Source: Thamnaconus septentrionalis
Lineage: Eukaryota > Chordata > Actinopteri > Tetraodontiformes > Monacanthidae
Length of the DNA stretch: 64,000 nucleotides
Assembly (NCBI GenBank): GCA_009823395.1
Contig: CM020520.1
Location: 3,262,501-3,326,500 of the forward strand
Reading direction: 5' to 3'
Under the pieces are notes generated by a model. It saw only the letters and a list, made by a program, of their open reading frames with translations. It ran no database searches and had not been told where the DNA came from. The position numbers and the translations under genes were made by a program. Positions 10,850 to 22,310 of the stretch are shown in pieces; the first letter of the stretch is position 1; every line of letters begins with the position of its first letter.

Positions 10850-11260
10850 TCTCGCAAAATGTTTTATTTACAAAAGGCCCGTCGATGCCTTCTGCATTAG
10901 ATATTGATGGCGTAATGGAAGTGTGATTAGAATAATGAGGCATTATGGTGTGTGACCTTTGCCTAATGCCTTATTGAAGTGCTCTCCAGGATTATCATTT
11001 TGCATAATTCATCCAAACAAACACAACGCTGCTGCCGCTGCTGCGACGGAACATTTGGCTCTCATCCCCGGGGTGCATGCAATCAATGGTCACAGAGGAG
11101 GCACCATCGCCCTCGCTACGGACACAATTTGGGTCTGTGCGGATTCAGAGATGTCTTACTTTACATCGTCGCTCTCCTGCAGTGAAGCTTCAATCTGGGA
11201 ATCCAGAATGTAGAATGTAGAACCTAGAATCGAGGGGCAACAATCTAGGAAGGGAGTTCA
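10850..11260. promoter_or_regulatory. Candidate conserved non-coding element
   Basis: Unique AT-rich block with TTTTGCATAATTCATCC near 10998, GATTAGAATAATGAGG near 10926 and related words. A GAATGTAGAATGTAGAA short tandem closes it at 11203-11222. Confidence 0.25.
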
Positions 11261-11560
11261 CGCCCCAGAATTACTAATCTTGTGGATTTTTCCGAGGCCT
11301 TGCACCAAGAGACTCACCAAGCTCGTGGAGGTAAGTGAGACAATATGTCTCTTTGTAATTTGGGTGAAGTGACCCTTTAATATTTTCTCATAAACGCTCA
11401 TTGCAGTATCGATCCTGGCCAGGATAAACAGCGCCACACAATCTGTAATCAACAGCGGCCGTTACTTCAGAGACGGATGGCGGCGCTCGGCTCGTCTCAT
11501 TGATTTCAAAAAGGGCCAATATTGGCTCAATATATCAGCCCAACCTCAGTCCTCCTCATT

Positions 11561-11606
11561 GTGTGTGTGTGTGTGTGTGTGTGAGTATGTGTGTGTGTGT
11601 GTGTGT
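11561..11606. repeat. (GT)n microsatellite
   Basis: Two GT arrays split by an AGTAT interruption. Confidence 0.95.
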
Positions 11607-11689
11607 AAGCCAAAGAGAATCTGTTAATCTCCTTAGCTTCATTAAAACAGATAGCGGCGGATTAGCGGGAGGTGCATGTAAATGAACGT

Positions 11690-11845
11690 AATTCCAGGAG
11701 AAATTGAAACAGCGGCAGAGATAAATATGTCATGAGGGAGAGACAAATATAATCAAAATAGCAATTAATTGAATTCCCCTCACCAAGCGTTGCCTGTTAT
11801 TTGGCAGAATTACAAGCGGCTACAGTGAGATAATTGGTGGGGCCG
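11690..11845. promoter_or_regulatory. Candidate conserved non-coding element
   Basis: AT-rich unique block with GCAATTAATTGAATTC (11761-11776), a palindromic homeodomain-type site, and GAGATAATTGG further on. Confidence 0.25.
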
Positions 11846-12618
11846 ATAGTCGGGATTAGCGCTGCGTGTCTCCTTCCTCTTTCCATCCAGCGCGCCCGAC
11901 TCCACTCTGCCTCCTTCAGCTCGTCTGCCGTCTCATCGCGCACTCGTGCATTTCTGCGGTTTGATGCTGAAACCTCATCCTCAAGTGAAAACATTTGGCT
12001 TGTTCACTCCTCCGTTAGCTACCCGAGTCCCAGGCCGCAACATTAAAATTCCAGGAACGGCTCCAAATGTTGAAAAAGTCGAGTTAATATTCGCTTCATG
12101 AACGTATTTCTTCTTCTTTGGTTGGTGGGGGCGACTCGGCCGACACTCTGTCTCCCCCTCTTTTCATCTCTTCCTTCTCCTACACCTATCATGTAAATGA
12201 AGTTGTTGCATGTTAAATATGTTTTTTTCTCAGTTTAGTGGTGCAGGAGGTTGGACAGAAACGCCACATGTCTGCAAAATGTCAGCGTTTGGAGGCAACA
12301 CCGCTGTCCTTCCCTGCACTCTCTTTCCTCTCCAGCCTTTTTAGTCAGACAAAGCTCCCAGCGGTCGGCACGCACGCTCCATCCCCCACCTTTTTTTTCT
12401 TTTTTCTTTTTTAATGTGCTCTGCACTCTGCACTGATTGTGATGTCCACCTAAACGGCCCCCTGCCGAGGGCGCCAACACACTTTTATGAAGGATGCGGC
12501 GTTTCCTTAAAAGCTAATCATGTTAGACATCAAAGAGCGAAGCTGCTGCCTTGATCAGTACACATCAGAAGACACTGCCTGGTGCACAGCCACCGCTCCT
12601 CAGGATTAGGGCCCATAT
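11846..12618. other. Unassigned non-coding stretch
   Basis: Unique sequence. A CT-rich tract lies at 12395-12412. No gene is seen. Confidence 0.4.
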
Positions 12619-12656
12619 GTGTGTGCGTGAGCGTGTGTGTGTGTGTGTGTGTGTGC
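12619..12656. repeat. (GT)n microsatellite
   Basis: A GT array with CG interruptions. Confidence 0.9.
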
Positions 12657-13425
12657 GGGAGACAGAGCATAACAGTAATTGCAGAAACCGGGCGTTGAAA
12701 TGCAGTATAATAGAGTCAGAAACATGCACAGATATGTAGCGGAGGAAGGGCTGCGATCAGACACCGGGGCCTCCTTTAAAGCTCACAAAAACATGTACGC
12801 TTTGTACAAATACGTGTCAATTTGTCCTGATAAAATGTTTTGCTCGTCTCAACGTCAACCAGCCAATGAACCAAGGAATAAACTTGACAGCACACAGACT
12901 ACGAAAAAACAGCCGTCTTTTTGACTTGTGAGGAAAAAAAAAGGTGTTTTTAACGCCTGAAAAATCCAAGTTATTGTTGCAGGATTTTGAAACAGAATCT
13001 GAGCTCCCATAGGAACTCCTCTGAGCTACAACAGATTCCGCATGAAGGGAGCAAAGTCGGCCTCGCACATACACAATAGCATGCGCACCGAGCCCCACTC
13101 CAGGCAAGCTCGTCGGCAGGTATTAATGCTATTTGGACGCATGTGTAACCTCATGAAGCGAACGGCACACACTGCGTCTGCAGCCCTGGCAGTTAATGCT
13201 AAATGAGCTGAGGGAGGATCTGCTGACAGTCCTTGACATGCCCTGTTTGCCTGTATTCATCAGGCCTGTGTCAATAAACACCTTCCGCTGCAGAGAAGAG
13301 TCAGTTTATAAAGTCGACGGATCAGCACTCTGAAGGATGCGCAACTTTAAAGTCCTCCACACTGGAGCGCAATTTGTTTAATCTCTGCTTGAATGATAGC
13401 AGATGCAGAGCACGAGGGAAACGCA
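12657..13425. other. Unassigned non-coding stretch
   Basis: Unique sequence with no recognised gene or repeat family. Confidence 0.4.
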
Positions 13426-13456
13426 CGCGCGCACACACACACACACACGCACGCGC
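13426..13456. repeat. (CA)n / CGCA repeat
   Basis: A short, imperfect CA array flanked by ACGCGCG-type steps. Confidence 0.8.
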
Positions 13457-13569
13457 TGAGAAGTAATCAAATAAATAATAACTAACTAAATAAATAATAA
13501 GAAATGTATTGCAATGACTGCCAGAGTGCATGTACAGCTCAAATTTGAGTTCTTGTGCAGCTTCTCTAA

Positions 13570-14170
13570 GGCTGTGTCTCAATTTAGGGTCTGCACCCTT
13601 CAAAACGAGCGTCCTCAGTCTGAAGGAAGCGTTCTTCGAGGACCCTGGCTTAGAAGGACGAACCAAACCCCGCCTCCCCGTAACCACACGGGATGGTCTA
13701 GCCTTCGGCGTATTTCCTCGTTGCGTCACCGCCGTTCCCTCCTGCTGGCCAACCCACGGAAGTGACGTTTTCATAGCATCAAGCTAACCATTGGTTTGCC
13801 ATCTAACAATGACGTTGGATGTTCAAATAAGTAAAAACCCTACGTTAAAACTGAATATTTTATGTGAAATTTCAACACCTAAATTTATATGAAGTGTCTT
13901 TGCCAGTACATGCCGCTAATTTCAGCTGACTTCCCAGGATCCCAGGATGCTTTGCAGCAGCACGCAAAGCATCCTGGGATACATAAGTGCGCGAAGGATA
14001 GTAGCGGTGTAGCCTTGGAAATCAGCTAAAACGAGGGCGCATTCCGAGTACGCATTTTGAGCGTCCTAAGGACTTTTGGGAATTGGGACGAGCCTTCGGC
14101 GCAGTGCTATGACGCAACTTCCTTTCAAATGCGTACTTCAAGGATGCAGACCCTGAATTGAGACACAGCC
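13570..14170. mobile_element. 601-bp MITE-like element with terminal inverted repeats
   Basis: The left end GGCTGTGTCTCAATT and the right end AATTGAGACACAGCC are exact complements. The inverted match extends to about 32 bp (through AGGGTCTGCA) with two or three differences. AGCCTTCGGCG occurs as a direct repeat at 13700-13710 and 14091-14101. An internal 17-bp perfect hairpin lies at 13939-13980. There is no transposase. The target duplication is unclear: the flanks TAA and CTG do not match, so the superfamily (hAT, PIF/Harbinger or other) is unresolved. Open frames inside it are spurious. Confidence 0.8.
13939..13980. repeat. Perfect 17-bp hairpin inside the MITE
   Basis: ATCCCAGGATGCTTTGC (13939-13955) and its exact complement GCAAAGCATCCTGGGAT (13964-13980) are separated by an 8-base loop. 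If transcribed it would fold into a stable stem. It may be a nested small palindrome or part of the element's architecture. Confidence 0.9.
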
Positions 14171-15769
14171 CTGGTCTGACAAATCAAGTGAGCACTATAA
14201 GGACCCCTGAGGGGCCTGGAGCCTCACTTTGAAAACCAGTTACGTTAGTGGAGTCTTGGTTGAAAGATGTTCTTACGGTGCCAAGCTTTTATTTGACTCT
14301 TAAACAAAAAAAAGCAAACAATAAACCCCCATAAATCGTGTGCTGCATTGTCCTTACGCTTCGCCAACACGGCCTGCACAATTTCTAATCAGCTCCAAGC
14401 GTTGTAAACACGGCCAGTGCCAAAAAAAACACAGAGGTTCACCTTCTCCTCTTTCTCACTCGCCGTCCGTATTTCACCCGCTTCTCTCATAATAGTCTGG
14501 CTCTGCGTGTGTGTTACGGAGCTTTAACTGCCCGAGTTAACAAGGTGAACGCCACTCGGCCACGACCGAGTCACGCAAAATCATAGCGGGGATATTCAAA
14601 TCCAATCCCCGTAAACCCTCCGCCCAGACGGAGAGTGCGGGAGCATAAATCCAGGCAATAACAGCAACGTGCGGCGGGACCTAAAGTGGTAAATCCTTAA
14701 ATGATGTTCTCATAGGTGAGCAGTTGACTTCGGGCGGGGCTAGTCAACCCCACTCGGCGAAGACGGAGGGCAACGAGATGAGAAGGAAAGACAAAGACAA
14801 GAGGTGGAGACAGTCGTTCTTTTTTTTTTTCATTCTTTCCCTCAAGGACACAAAAAATAAATCAACTGGACTTTGGGATTGTTTTACCTGCCCTGTTCGT
14901 AGTGCAAGAACAAGCAGGTTAGGTAGTAGGTGTTCAGAGTTGGGTTGGAGTCCAGCAGATGCCAAGACTCTGGTCAAGGTCGAGATGATTGTCACAACAG
15001 CAGTTCACAGTTAATGGCAGCTGGATGTTGGCAGGTAGCCGAGCTGGCAGGCAACAGGCCAAGTGGCTCCAAGATGTTCAGCAAGCGACAGGATGGAGAA
15101 GAGGCAAGAAGGGATGGAAGCTGCAAACTAGAGTGTCCAGCTGAAGGTTGTGATAGAATACAACAGAGCATCATCAGCAAACAGCAGAAGCTTCCACTTG
15201 ACTTTCCAGCCGTCGTCCCTGCAGAATCTGCCACAGAGTTCTTTTTCGGCCAAGACTCAAGATTTAAAATGCAGTTCACACAATGCCGCTAACCTTGAAG
15301 AGAGGCACCGTCTGTGTGAACATATTTCAAAGGTCCCACCCCATCCATCCTTCAAACCATGTCCATCATCCCTGCTGTCCCTTGTTTTCCCCCCCTTTTT
15401 TAACCTCTGAAGTTTTTTAAAAACACATAAATGAAAGTCGCCGCAGCGACGGCTTGGTGTTTGGTACTGTGTCAGCTTTACAGACAAGCAGGGTCGTTCC
15501 TCGTTTTGACCTATTAAAAATTAAAAAGCCCCCAAAAAGTTGAAGTTTCTACTTCAACACACCTTTTAGGACCATCTTCCTGATCTTTCCAAAGAATCGT
15601 CCCAGCAGCGATGTGAAGCTAAATGAGTTTTCAACTGGGCTGTTAGGCGGGTTCAAGATTGGAGAGGAAATCTGAAATGTAGAAACTGAAGCTGAAATAA
15701 TGGCCAAAACCACCACTACTATTTCAAAAAGGAACACTGTGGTACTTTAAAAGGCTTTGCCGATGCCAA
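14171..15769. other. Unassigned non-coding stretch
   Basis: Unique sequence with a T run at 14820-14830 and a C/T run near 15390-15402. Overlapping open frames at about 14930-15290 on both strands show no splice support or recognisable domain. Confidence 0.4.
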
Positions 15770-15784
15770 TTTTTTTTTTTTTTT
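15770..15784. repeat. Poly-T tract
   Basis: A run of 15 T. Confidence 0.85.
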
Positions 15785-16499
15785 ATGGCAAACTCATTTT
15801 TCCACCTCACACACCAATTCACACTCCTCTAATTGGCAACTCTAATCATTTATTTCACTCTAGATAGCTGTTTGCTCCCCTCCCCCACCCCACATAATTA
15901 ATGTCATTGTCACCGTGTTTGATTTGGAATATTTGAAAGGACGATTTAAATTTTAAGTGTCTCTCCGCCCGTGTCTCCTGCCGGGGCTGAGTCGATAAAG
16001 AGCCACGTCTAATTGGTCCGTGAAGTTGACAGTTGGAGCAATTAAGATGACAGGTAAGAGTGTTTAAAGGGGGCTTGTACTCAGTAACCCCCTGCTGTCG
16101 GCACTGACAGCTTCCTCTCTGGCCCCTGGCCCAGTGCCGACAACCTCGGCTACACTTTTTTTCTTCATTGGTCTTGGTTCTTGGGTCCCTCTTGCAGGGA
16201 GGATTCCTCAAAAAAACGTTTCCTTCAAACACAAAAACTCGCCCGCACTTATGCCACATCTTGGATTAATTTCATGGCAACAGTGTGCCGACTATTCCTT
16301 GCAACCTGGTGCGTTCGTGACTGTTGGGACCTCGTCCACCAACAAACCACTGGGCAACTTACAAGCAACAAAAGAGAGACGACGCATGCTGCGGAGGATC
16401 TTTCTGCGCGAACGGCGACTCGCTCGGTGCTCAGTGTGCAACGAGGACGAATAAACGGAAGGAGAGGCGAGAGAAACGAGGCGAGGCGAGCCGGAGCAA

Positions 16500-16690
16500 T
16501 CATTCAAATGAAAGCCCCTCGGAAGTGTGCACCCTTTATTGAATTCGCAGTTTTCCTCTATTGCAACCTCATCTGCCGTGGCAATAATAGAGCCAATGTT
16601 TTAGTTGATTAGCTACCTGCCGCGCCACGGCAATACATAATGCGGTGGAATACACTCATCAACACAATCAAAATGGAACTGATTGTGAGG
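16500..16690. promoter_or_regulatory. Candidate conserved non-coding element
   Basis: Unique sequence with CCTTTATTGAATTC, GGCAATAATAGAG and TTAGTTGATTAGC. It is followed by purine-rich DNA to about 16860. Texture only. Confidence 0.25.
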
Positions 16691-16899
16691 AGGGAAACAA
16701 AAAAAGGAGGACAAGAGGTGAGGCAGGGAGAGGAAAACAGAGGCGGTGAGAGGCGGGGACGGCAAAGGGGTATTTTCCTTAAAGAGAGCAAAAATAAACA
16801 CAAGAAAGGGGTAAAAAACCGAAGAAATATTAAGAAGGAAGGCGAGGAGTTGAATAAACAACAAACAGCGGCTCTTTGTTGCTGTGTATTGGCGCCTCT

Positions 16900-17065
16900 T
16901 GTCCCTCTGTGTTGCCTGGCTGAATTGCGGTGACCTAGAGCGATTCTTGAACAAATAAGATTGCCTTTGTGTGTGCATTATTTTCTGTTGACATTTGCTA
17001 AGCGCTGGAGCTCCTGGCCATGGGAGATAGATGAGGGGCCCTAAAATGTCTCTGTATCTGCCAGG
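16900..17065. promoter_or_regulatory. Candidate conserved non-coding element
   Basis: Unique block with AATTGCGGTGACCTAG, AACAAATAAGATTGCC and GTTGACATTTGC, lying just upstream of a GT array. Inferred from texture only. Confidence 0.25.
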
Positions 17066-17094
17066 GCCTTTCATGTTACCTTGAGAGCAGCAGT

Positions 17095-17098
<4 letters not shown>

Positions 17099-17125
<27 letters not shown>
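17099..17125. repeat. (GT)n microsatellite
   Basis: An uninterrupted TG array. On the minus strand it encodes the THTHTH segment of a spurious 257-residue open frame. Confidence 0.9.
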
Positions 17126-17129
<4 letters not shown>

Positions 17130-17293
17130 AGAGGGGGTTGGTGTGCAATGTGATTGCCGTTCAGCAGAAATCCACCAGAGCTTTGTTTCTGACAGCTGAA
17201 GGTAAAGGTTATTGTGCTGTTTTGTGTTGTTTTTTTCTTTCTTCCACTCCCACCACAGTTGTCTGTTTGTGTTGGCAAGAAAGAGGCATTGAA

Positions 17294-17325
17294 AAAAAAC
17301 ACAAAAAAAAACAAAAAACAACATA
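17294..17325. repeat. A-rich low-complexity tract
   Basis: A runs broken by single C, reading AAAAAAAACAC-type units. Confidence 0.7.
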
Positions 17326-18224
17326 GCACTACTCTCAGTGTATTCACAGAATGTTGGCAGACCTGTGAAGCCACGAGGTGCCACAATCAACGAAGAATTA
17401 TTGACATATCAGATGAGCAAAGTCTGGGGTTCCTCACTCACTGTTGTCGGCCATTCAGAACACTCGTGCACGCTAACACGTACACGACCGACAGTCGCAC
17501 TGTTGGGAGCAGCTGGATGTTTGCCATCCTGTTTGAGTTATTGGGCCGTTTCTGAACTCTCTCAGCGTTTTCTGTTGCTGTCTGCTGTCTGCAGAAACGA
17601 AGAAAAAACCAAAAAAACACTCAGACTGATGTAATCTCAGCAAGTGAGCTGCCTCGCTAGGTTAAACTTTAAGTTTAGTAACGGAACACAAAAAAGGAAA
17701 TTAAAAGCTTAATCAGCAGATTGGGATGTAACAGCTGCTCTGTCTTTATCTCACCTCCAGCCTCTGCCTCAGTAATTAGTGTTGTGTCAGCCTGGTAAGT
17801 GGTATTAATGGGATGGCGTTATTAGCGGTAAGGCGCAGCTGCACTGCACTGGGACGGCACATTACTTCAGCTGACTCTGGTTTTTTTCTTCTTTTTTTAC
17901 CCTTCTTTTCTCTTTTGTTTTACTGTCTGCCGCCTCTGCTGCGGATTTTTCCGTGATGTTTCCCCCCCGTTCCCATCTCGCTCATCCCACTTCTCCTCCA
18001 CTCCCTCTTCCTCTTTGCCATCCCAAGACTAATACGTTCATCTGCTTCGTCGCTTCACACCTCTAAGCACCTTTGCTAACATCTTCCCGCAGCCGTTCTC
18101 TCCGTGCACCTCTTTATCCCCTCTCACATTCCACTCAACCTGCAATGTTCCCTCCGTCTCCTAAACAGCTGTTTTCACACTTACACACGCAGGCGCACGT
18201 ACAAAAAAAAGACACACACAGCTG
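17326..18224. other. Unassigned non-coding stretch
   Basis: Contains a 34-base splice-like segment (strong acceptor CACCTCCAG near 17762, donor GTAAGTGG at 17797) around an AGTAATTAG word. It is too short to judge. Pyrimidine-rich DNA follows at 17880-18180. Confidence 0.35.
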
Positions 18225-18370
18225 TTGTCTCATTACGAGGAGGCACATCCATTTTGTTTGAGCATGAATATCTAATTGGCCTGCCTCCTCAATCCAGCCA
18301 ATTCATCATGCTATATTGGGCCGTTAGCGCTCAGCTACACGCCGCCCTCGTCGGGCCTGCGCAGCCATTA
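18225..18370. promoter_or_regulatory. Candidate conserved non-coding element
   Basis: A unique block with ATATCTAATTGGCC and GCCAATTCATCATG separated by about 20 bases. Confidence 0.25.
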
Positions 18371-19289
18371 GCGCCACGTCCGCAGTTGTTGCGCAGTGCC
18401 GTCGGAGGTGGAGGCGGATCGTCTCGGCACATCTCAGATGTTGCTTCTGTTTTTTACGAGCCGTGTTCAAAGGTGAATAAACAAAAAAGGGTGCTGCTTG
18501 TCAGGAGCAGACGAGCTTTACGAGCCAGGGTGGTTTGACGAGACCCGGTGTGATTGGATTTGTGGACGATCTGCATCTGCAAGAGCCAGATGGGGATCAG
18601 TCAGACGTGTGAAATGTCACAGGCCGCAGTTCTGCCACCATGTTTTTTAATGCACACTTTGGAGCATTCTGTTGAGACGTCGCTTGAGATGATGTGTCGA
18701 GAGGGTTGATACTGAAAACACAGGCAGAATAAGTAAAAATAATTTTGAAGCAGCTGAAGTCAAGTGGCGGCTGCAAGTGGTTTGACTTCCTCCACGTTTA
18801 CAACGTGCTTGCAAGCCTGCAAGTTGCATAGGGTTAAAAATAATGTCTCCCTTTTTTGCTTTTCTGACAGGAACGTCTCTGGGAATTCAATTTGCTGGCC
18901 ACGAAGGTCTCCCTAATGCCCCCTCCTCCTGATTAAACCATAGAAAAAAACAACAAAAAAACTTTCCTGTTGAAATGACACCTTTGACCTCCCTGTGTGC
19001 TCCTGCAGAGACGCGTCAGCATTCTGGGTCCGTACAGCGAGAAATAAAAATGAAAGGTGTGACGCGAGGCCAGATAACAATCTGGTCCTGGACACGTCGT
19101 TCCGCGCTGTTATTGGCTGCGATGGATATCAATATGTGCAGATAGGATCAGTCATTTCGCTTGGCAGACGGATGGAAGCCCCTGCAAAGATCATTCACTT
19201 ATGACTTTATTGTTTCATACTGCGGGGGAAGGGAAGGAAAAAAAACGGCGAAACACACAAATAAGACCGTGTGTCTGATTTCTGACGGA
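18371..19289. other. Unassigned non-coding stretch
   Basis: Unique sequence with no recognisable gene, RNA or repeat. Confidence 0.4.
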
Positions 19290-19740
19290 GAATCTCTGTC
19301 TCGATTTTATTAAAGCGCTATAAGCCAGTCAATATAGGTTGTGAAAACCAATATTTAAATAGAGCGCACATGCAATAAATCCGGGCACGCACAGAGTCAT
19401 ATTAATAATAATTGTGCCTTATTTCTTTGCTCCGTTTCCCCTCCCCGCACGCCACAGCCGAAAACCACCGAGTTTGAAAGTGAACAAAAAGTGTCTACTC
19501 TCCGTGCCGCGGCGCCGTGCACGCCTGTTAATTTACCGTGCTGGGAGACATTATGGGGCCATTAGAGGCTCTTAAATTGGATCCAAGCAGGAAAGTCATT
19601 ATCGTCCGCATAAGGAAGATTTCAATTGAGAGCGCTTGGTTCTGATATTTGATATGACGAACATATTAGAGGGAAATGTTGGATCAGATTCTCGGGCCAA
19701 GATAATTCTCCGCAGCGCTGTTGGCTTAACTTTATTTCAC
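19290..19740. promoter_or_regulatory. Candidate conserved non-coding element
   Basis: AT-rich unique DNA with ATTAATAATAATTGTGCC, TTAATTTACCG, TTAAATTGGATCC and AGATAATTC. Stops occur in all frames. It is among the better enhancer-like blocks here. Confidence 0.3.
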
Positions 19741-19841
19741 TTTAATAACAGTTGTGGATTCATTTGTATCTTATTTCCCAGTTGACGCTGTGTCTCATGT
19801 TTGTGCCCTTTTAAGCAAAAAGAAATCCAGTGTAGCTCAGC

Positions 19842-19856
19842 GCCGCCAGAGGGACT
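19842..19856 (+). promoter_or_regulatory. CTCF-like motif
   Basis: GCCGCCAGAGGGAC matches the CCGCCAGAGGGC core with one late mismatch, in forward orientation. Binding is inferred. Confidence 0.3.
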
Positions 19857-19859
19857 ACG

Positions 19860-21360
19860 GCTCGTTTTAGCTTCATTTTTGCATTTTTGTTGCCAGACTT
19901 TGTGATTAACTCGCCAGCGTGCACATTCTCCGCTGTGTACCTCTTGCTCAGGAGCTTTCGGCATCAAAGCTGCACGAACCGTTGCTTAAAACTGTAAAAA
20001 GTTAAACTCATTTCCGTCACAAAAACGATTTTATTTAAAGAGTAAGTGGCTCTCAGCCAGCAGTATGACTCAACCTCAAATGGCCGGGCTACCTTGTTAA
20101 CGCTCTGCACACGAGATGGGTGAAATTTCACAAGAACACAGAACTCTCTCACAAGACAAACACATGGAAATACGAGGTGGCAGAAGGGAGAGTCAGAAAA
20201 TGAATAGAGGCTAATTAAAGCCGGCCAGAGAGAGAAAACTGTAAGAAGGAATGGCCAAAGCTGAAGGAGGAGACTGAGACAATCCCTCCGTTTCCTCCTT
20301 TTTTTCCTATGAAAAAGAACTACATTTCAAAGAGGGGAAAAAGAAAATCACACGACGACCGGTCATTTCATTACTTTCCCGATGTATAAAAAAAAGACAC
20401 AATTACCAGGAGGCCTTGTAGTCTTGCCCTTTTTCTTTTCTTTTTTTTACACCCCCCGCCTCGCTTTTCATCAGTACATCCACCCACCCCACCCCCGTCC
20501 TCCTGTTCTTATTATCCGGCCCTATCAAGGTGGCACCGCTTTCTTCTGTCCGGCTTGAATGTGAAAGGTCAGGCCGGTGATCAAGCCGGTAATTAGACAG
20601 ACCTGGGAAGAGGAACTAGATCACTGCGTGTCACCCTCTTCAAATGAACAGCCGGGGAGCCGGTGTCGCCTTCCAACAGCAGCCCAGCCGCAGATGAAAC
20701 CTCGGCGCCTTTTTTCCCCCTTTTTTGATTTGAGAGGAAAACGAGAAGAGAGGCAACTCGCCTCCCTCTCTGCCCTTAATCCACTACTAGTGGCTTCTAA
20801 GCCTATTAGTGTCGAAAAACTTTAAGACAGAGGGTAAAAGAAGCGGGACCTCTGAGGGAGAGTGAGGGGATGAGGGCAGGCTTTTAATGTCGCGTGAGGG
20901 GGGATTGCGTCGTCTTTCATCCCAGTTTTTCTCGCCTCTAATGCGCGTGGGACTCGGGCCGACTCGCCCGCAATTACATAAACAAGGCCGCAATCCGGCG
21001 GAAATGTGATGTCACAGCGGGCAAAAAAATCTTGCTCATTGTTGGGATTCGGTATTGTTCCCCGTGATTGCTCCAGCCTGTAATCAGGTAGAAAGGTGCA
21101 GGTTCCACTCCACAGTGTTGAAGACAGTTGGAGAGAGTGGAGGGGGAGGCGTTAACAATCAGGCTACATTCATTGGCGCATGAGGCATCTCCTAAGAAAA
21201 GAAAGAGGCCTTGGATGGCCAGGTTGACGTCGGAGTGCGCGTTGAAAGCAATAGAGTTTATTGGATGTACTCAACGAAGTACCGCTTGTACAATCAATTC
21301 CACCTCCAGAGGGACGGTGACTGCGGTGACCTCAACACTGCTGAGAAGATCTCAGGAAGT
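19860..21360. other. Unassigned non-coding stretch
   Basis: Unique DNA with pyrimidine runs near 20290-20310 and 20430-20500 and a moderately AT-rich block near 21000-21260. No gene is recognised. Confidence 0.35.
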
Positions 21361-21380
21361 GGCAGCAGCAGCAGCAGCAG
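21361..21380. repeat. (GCA)n microsatellite
   Basis: About six CAG/GCA units; not in a supported exon. Confidence 0.85.
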
Positions 21381-21715
21381 TAGAGGGGCCACTGTGCACA
21401 GTGTGTAGACTGTGCAGCTTCTTACGTGTGTCCCTGATGCACCTCATCAATTTGGCTGATCAGCAGTGATGTCAGTATCTCTGTCTGTCAGTTCTGGTAT
21501 AGAAAGGACTGCATGAGGTGGCTTCAAATGTTTGGACAGGACTGGACTTGACCTTGGACCTGGATGTGTCCTGGAGTCTGGACTGTGGTGTGAATCTCTG
21601 CTTGAGCTCCACACCGAGCCCACGATCTCTAAAACGCGACGCGCTGAGTTTTGCCTGTGACCTAACGTGACCTCCGCTGTTAGCTCCTGCCCTTTGGCTT
21701 CAGAGGAGTCAAGCA

Positions 21716-21759
21716 GAGGAGGAGGAGGAGGAGGGGGGGTCGGGGTTGGGGGGGGATTT
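21716..21759 (+). repeat. G-rich tract with G-quadruplex potential
   Basis: GGA triplets run into G7, G4 and G8 blocks, giving at least four G-runs of three or more on the plus strand. The matching proline stretch on the minus strand is a by-product. Confidence 0.7.
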
Positions 21760-21878
21760 GGCTGACGGACGTTCTGAAGCAGGCGCCAAACAAAGAAGCA
21801 GACGGCTCTTTCTCTCTTTATGAATCTGTCACGAGAGAAGAGGGGCCCAGTAAATTCAGATTTCATGGCGCAGAGTCT

Positions 21879-21924
21879 GCCCCCCCACACCCCCCACCCC
21901 TCCACCCCCACACCCCTCCCCCTA
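21879..21924 (-). repeat. C-rich tract (G-quadruplex potential on minus strand)
   Basis: Runs of C (C8, C6, C5, C4 and others) separated by A, CA or T. With the G-rich tract 120 bp upstream, this places quadruplex potential on both strands. Confidence 0.7.
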
Positions 21925-21999
21925 CAGCTGTCGATGCAACGATTCGACTCCTGAACTCCTCTCGCATGTACGCGGCATAATGGCAGCTTTAATTGGAAC

Positions 22000-22310
22000 A
22001 CTGCTTCGGCCCGCTTGTTATACGATGGCGCGGCGTAACGATGATGGACAGAGGGTGAGGTAATTGAATTTTATCAGACGCCCCGAAAACACGGGCGGTG
22101 ATTACCAACGCCAAAGATGCATTCTGCCCTACAACGATACAATATGTGCGCCGCTGGATCCGTGATTAGAAATGTTTGCGCGGCCTGGAGAGCGATCAGT
22201 CTCGCTAATAGGTTCATCTAGATCCTCGGCACAGGCTCCCACAGCACAAGTAAAACATTTTGCCCGAGGAGTTCATCTTAAAGGTAATATTCATTTAGTT
22301 ATTCATGAGC
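22000..22310. promoter_or_regulatory. Candidate conserved non-coding element
   Basis: Unique sequence with GAGGTAATTGAATTTTATC, GTGATTAGAAATG and AATATTCATTTAGTTATTCATG. No coding support. Confidence 0.3.

Noticed and set aside
14913..14940. GTTAGGTAGTAGGTG resembling let-7
   Set aside because: The seed context is wrong (no TGAGGTAG start) and no hairpin partner is visible.
16613..17386. 257-codon minus-strand open frame, the longest in the window
   Set aside because: It reads through a CA array (THTHTH), T-rich runs (FFFF) and unrelated unique DNA. No domain, no consistent composition, and plus-strand frames overlap it.
21447..22001. 184-codon minus-strand frame with polyproline
   Set aside because: The proline run is the complement of a GGA/G tract; the remainder has no recognisable feature.
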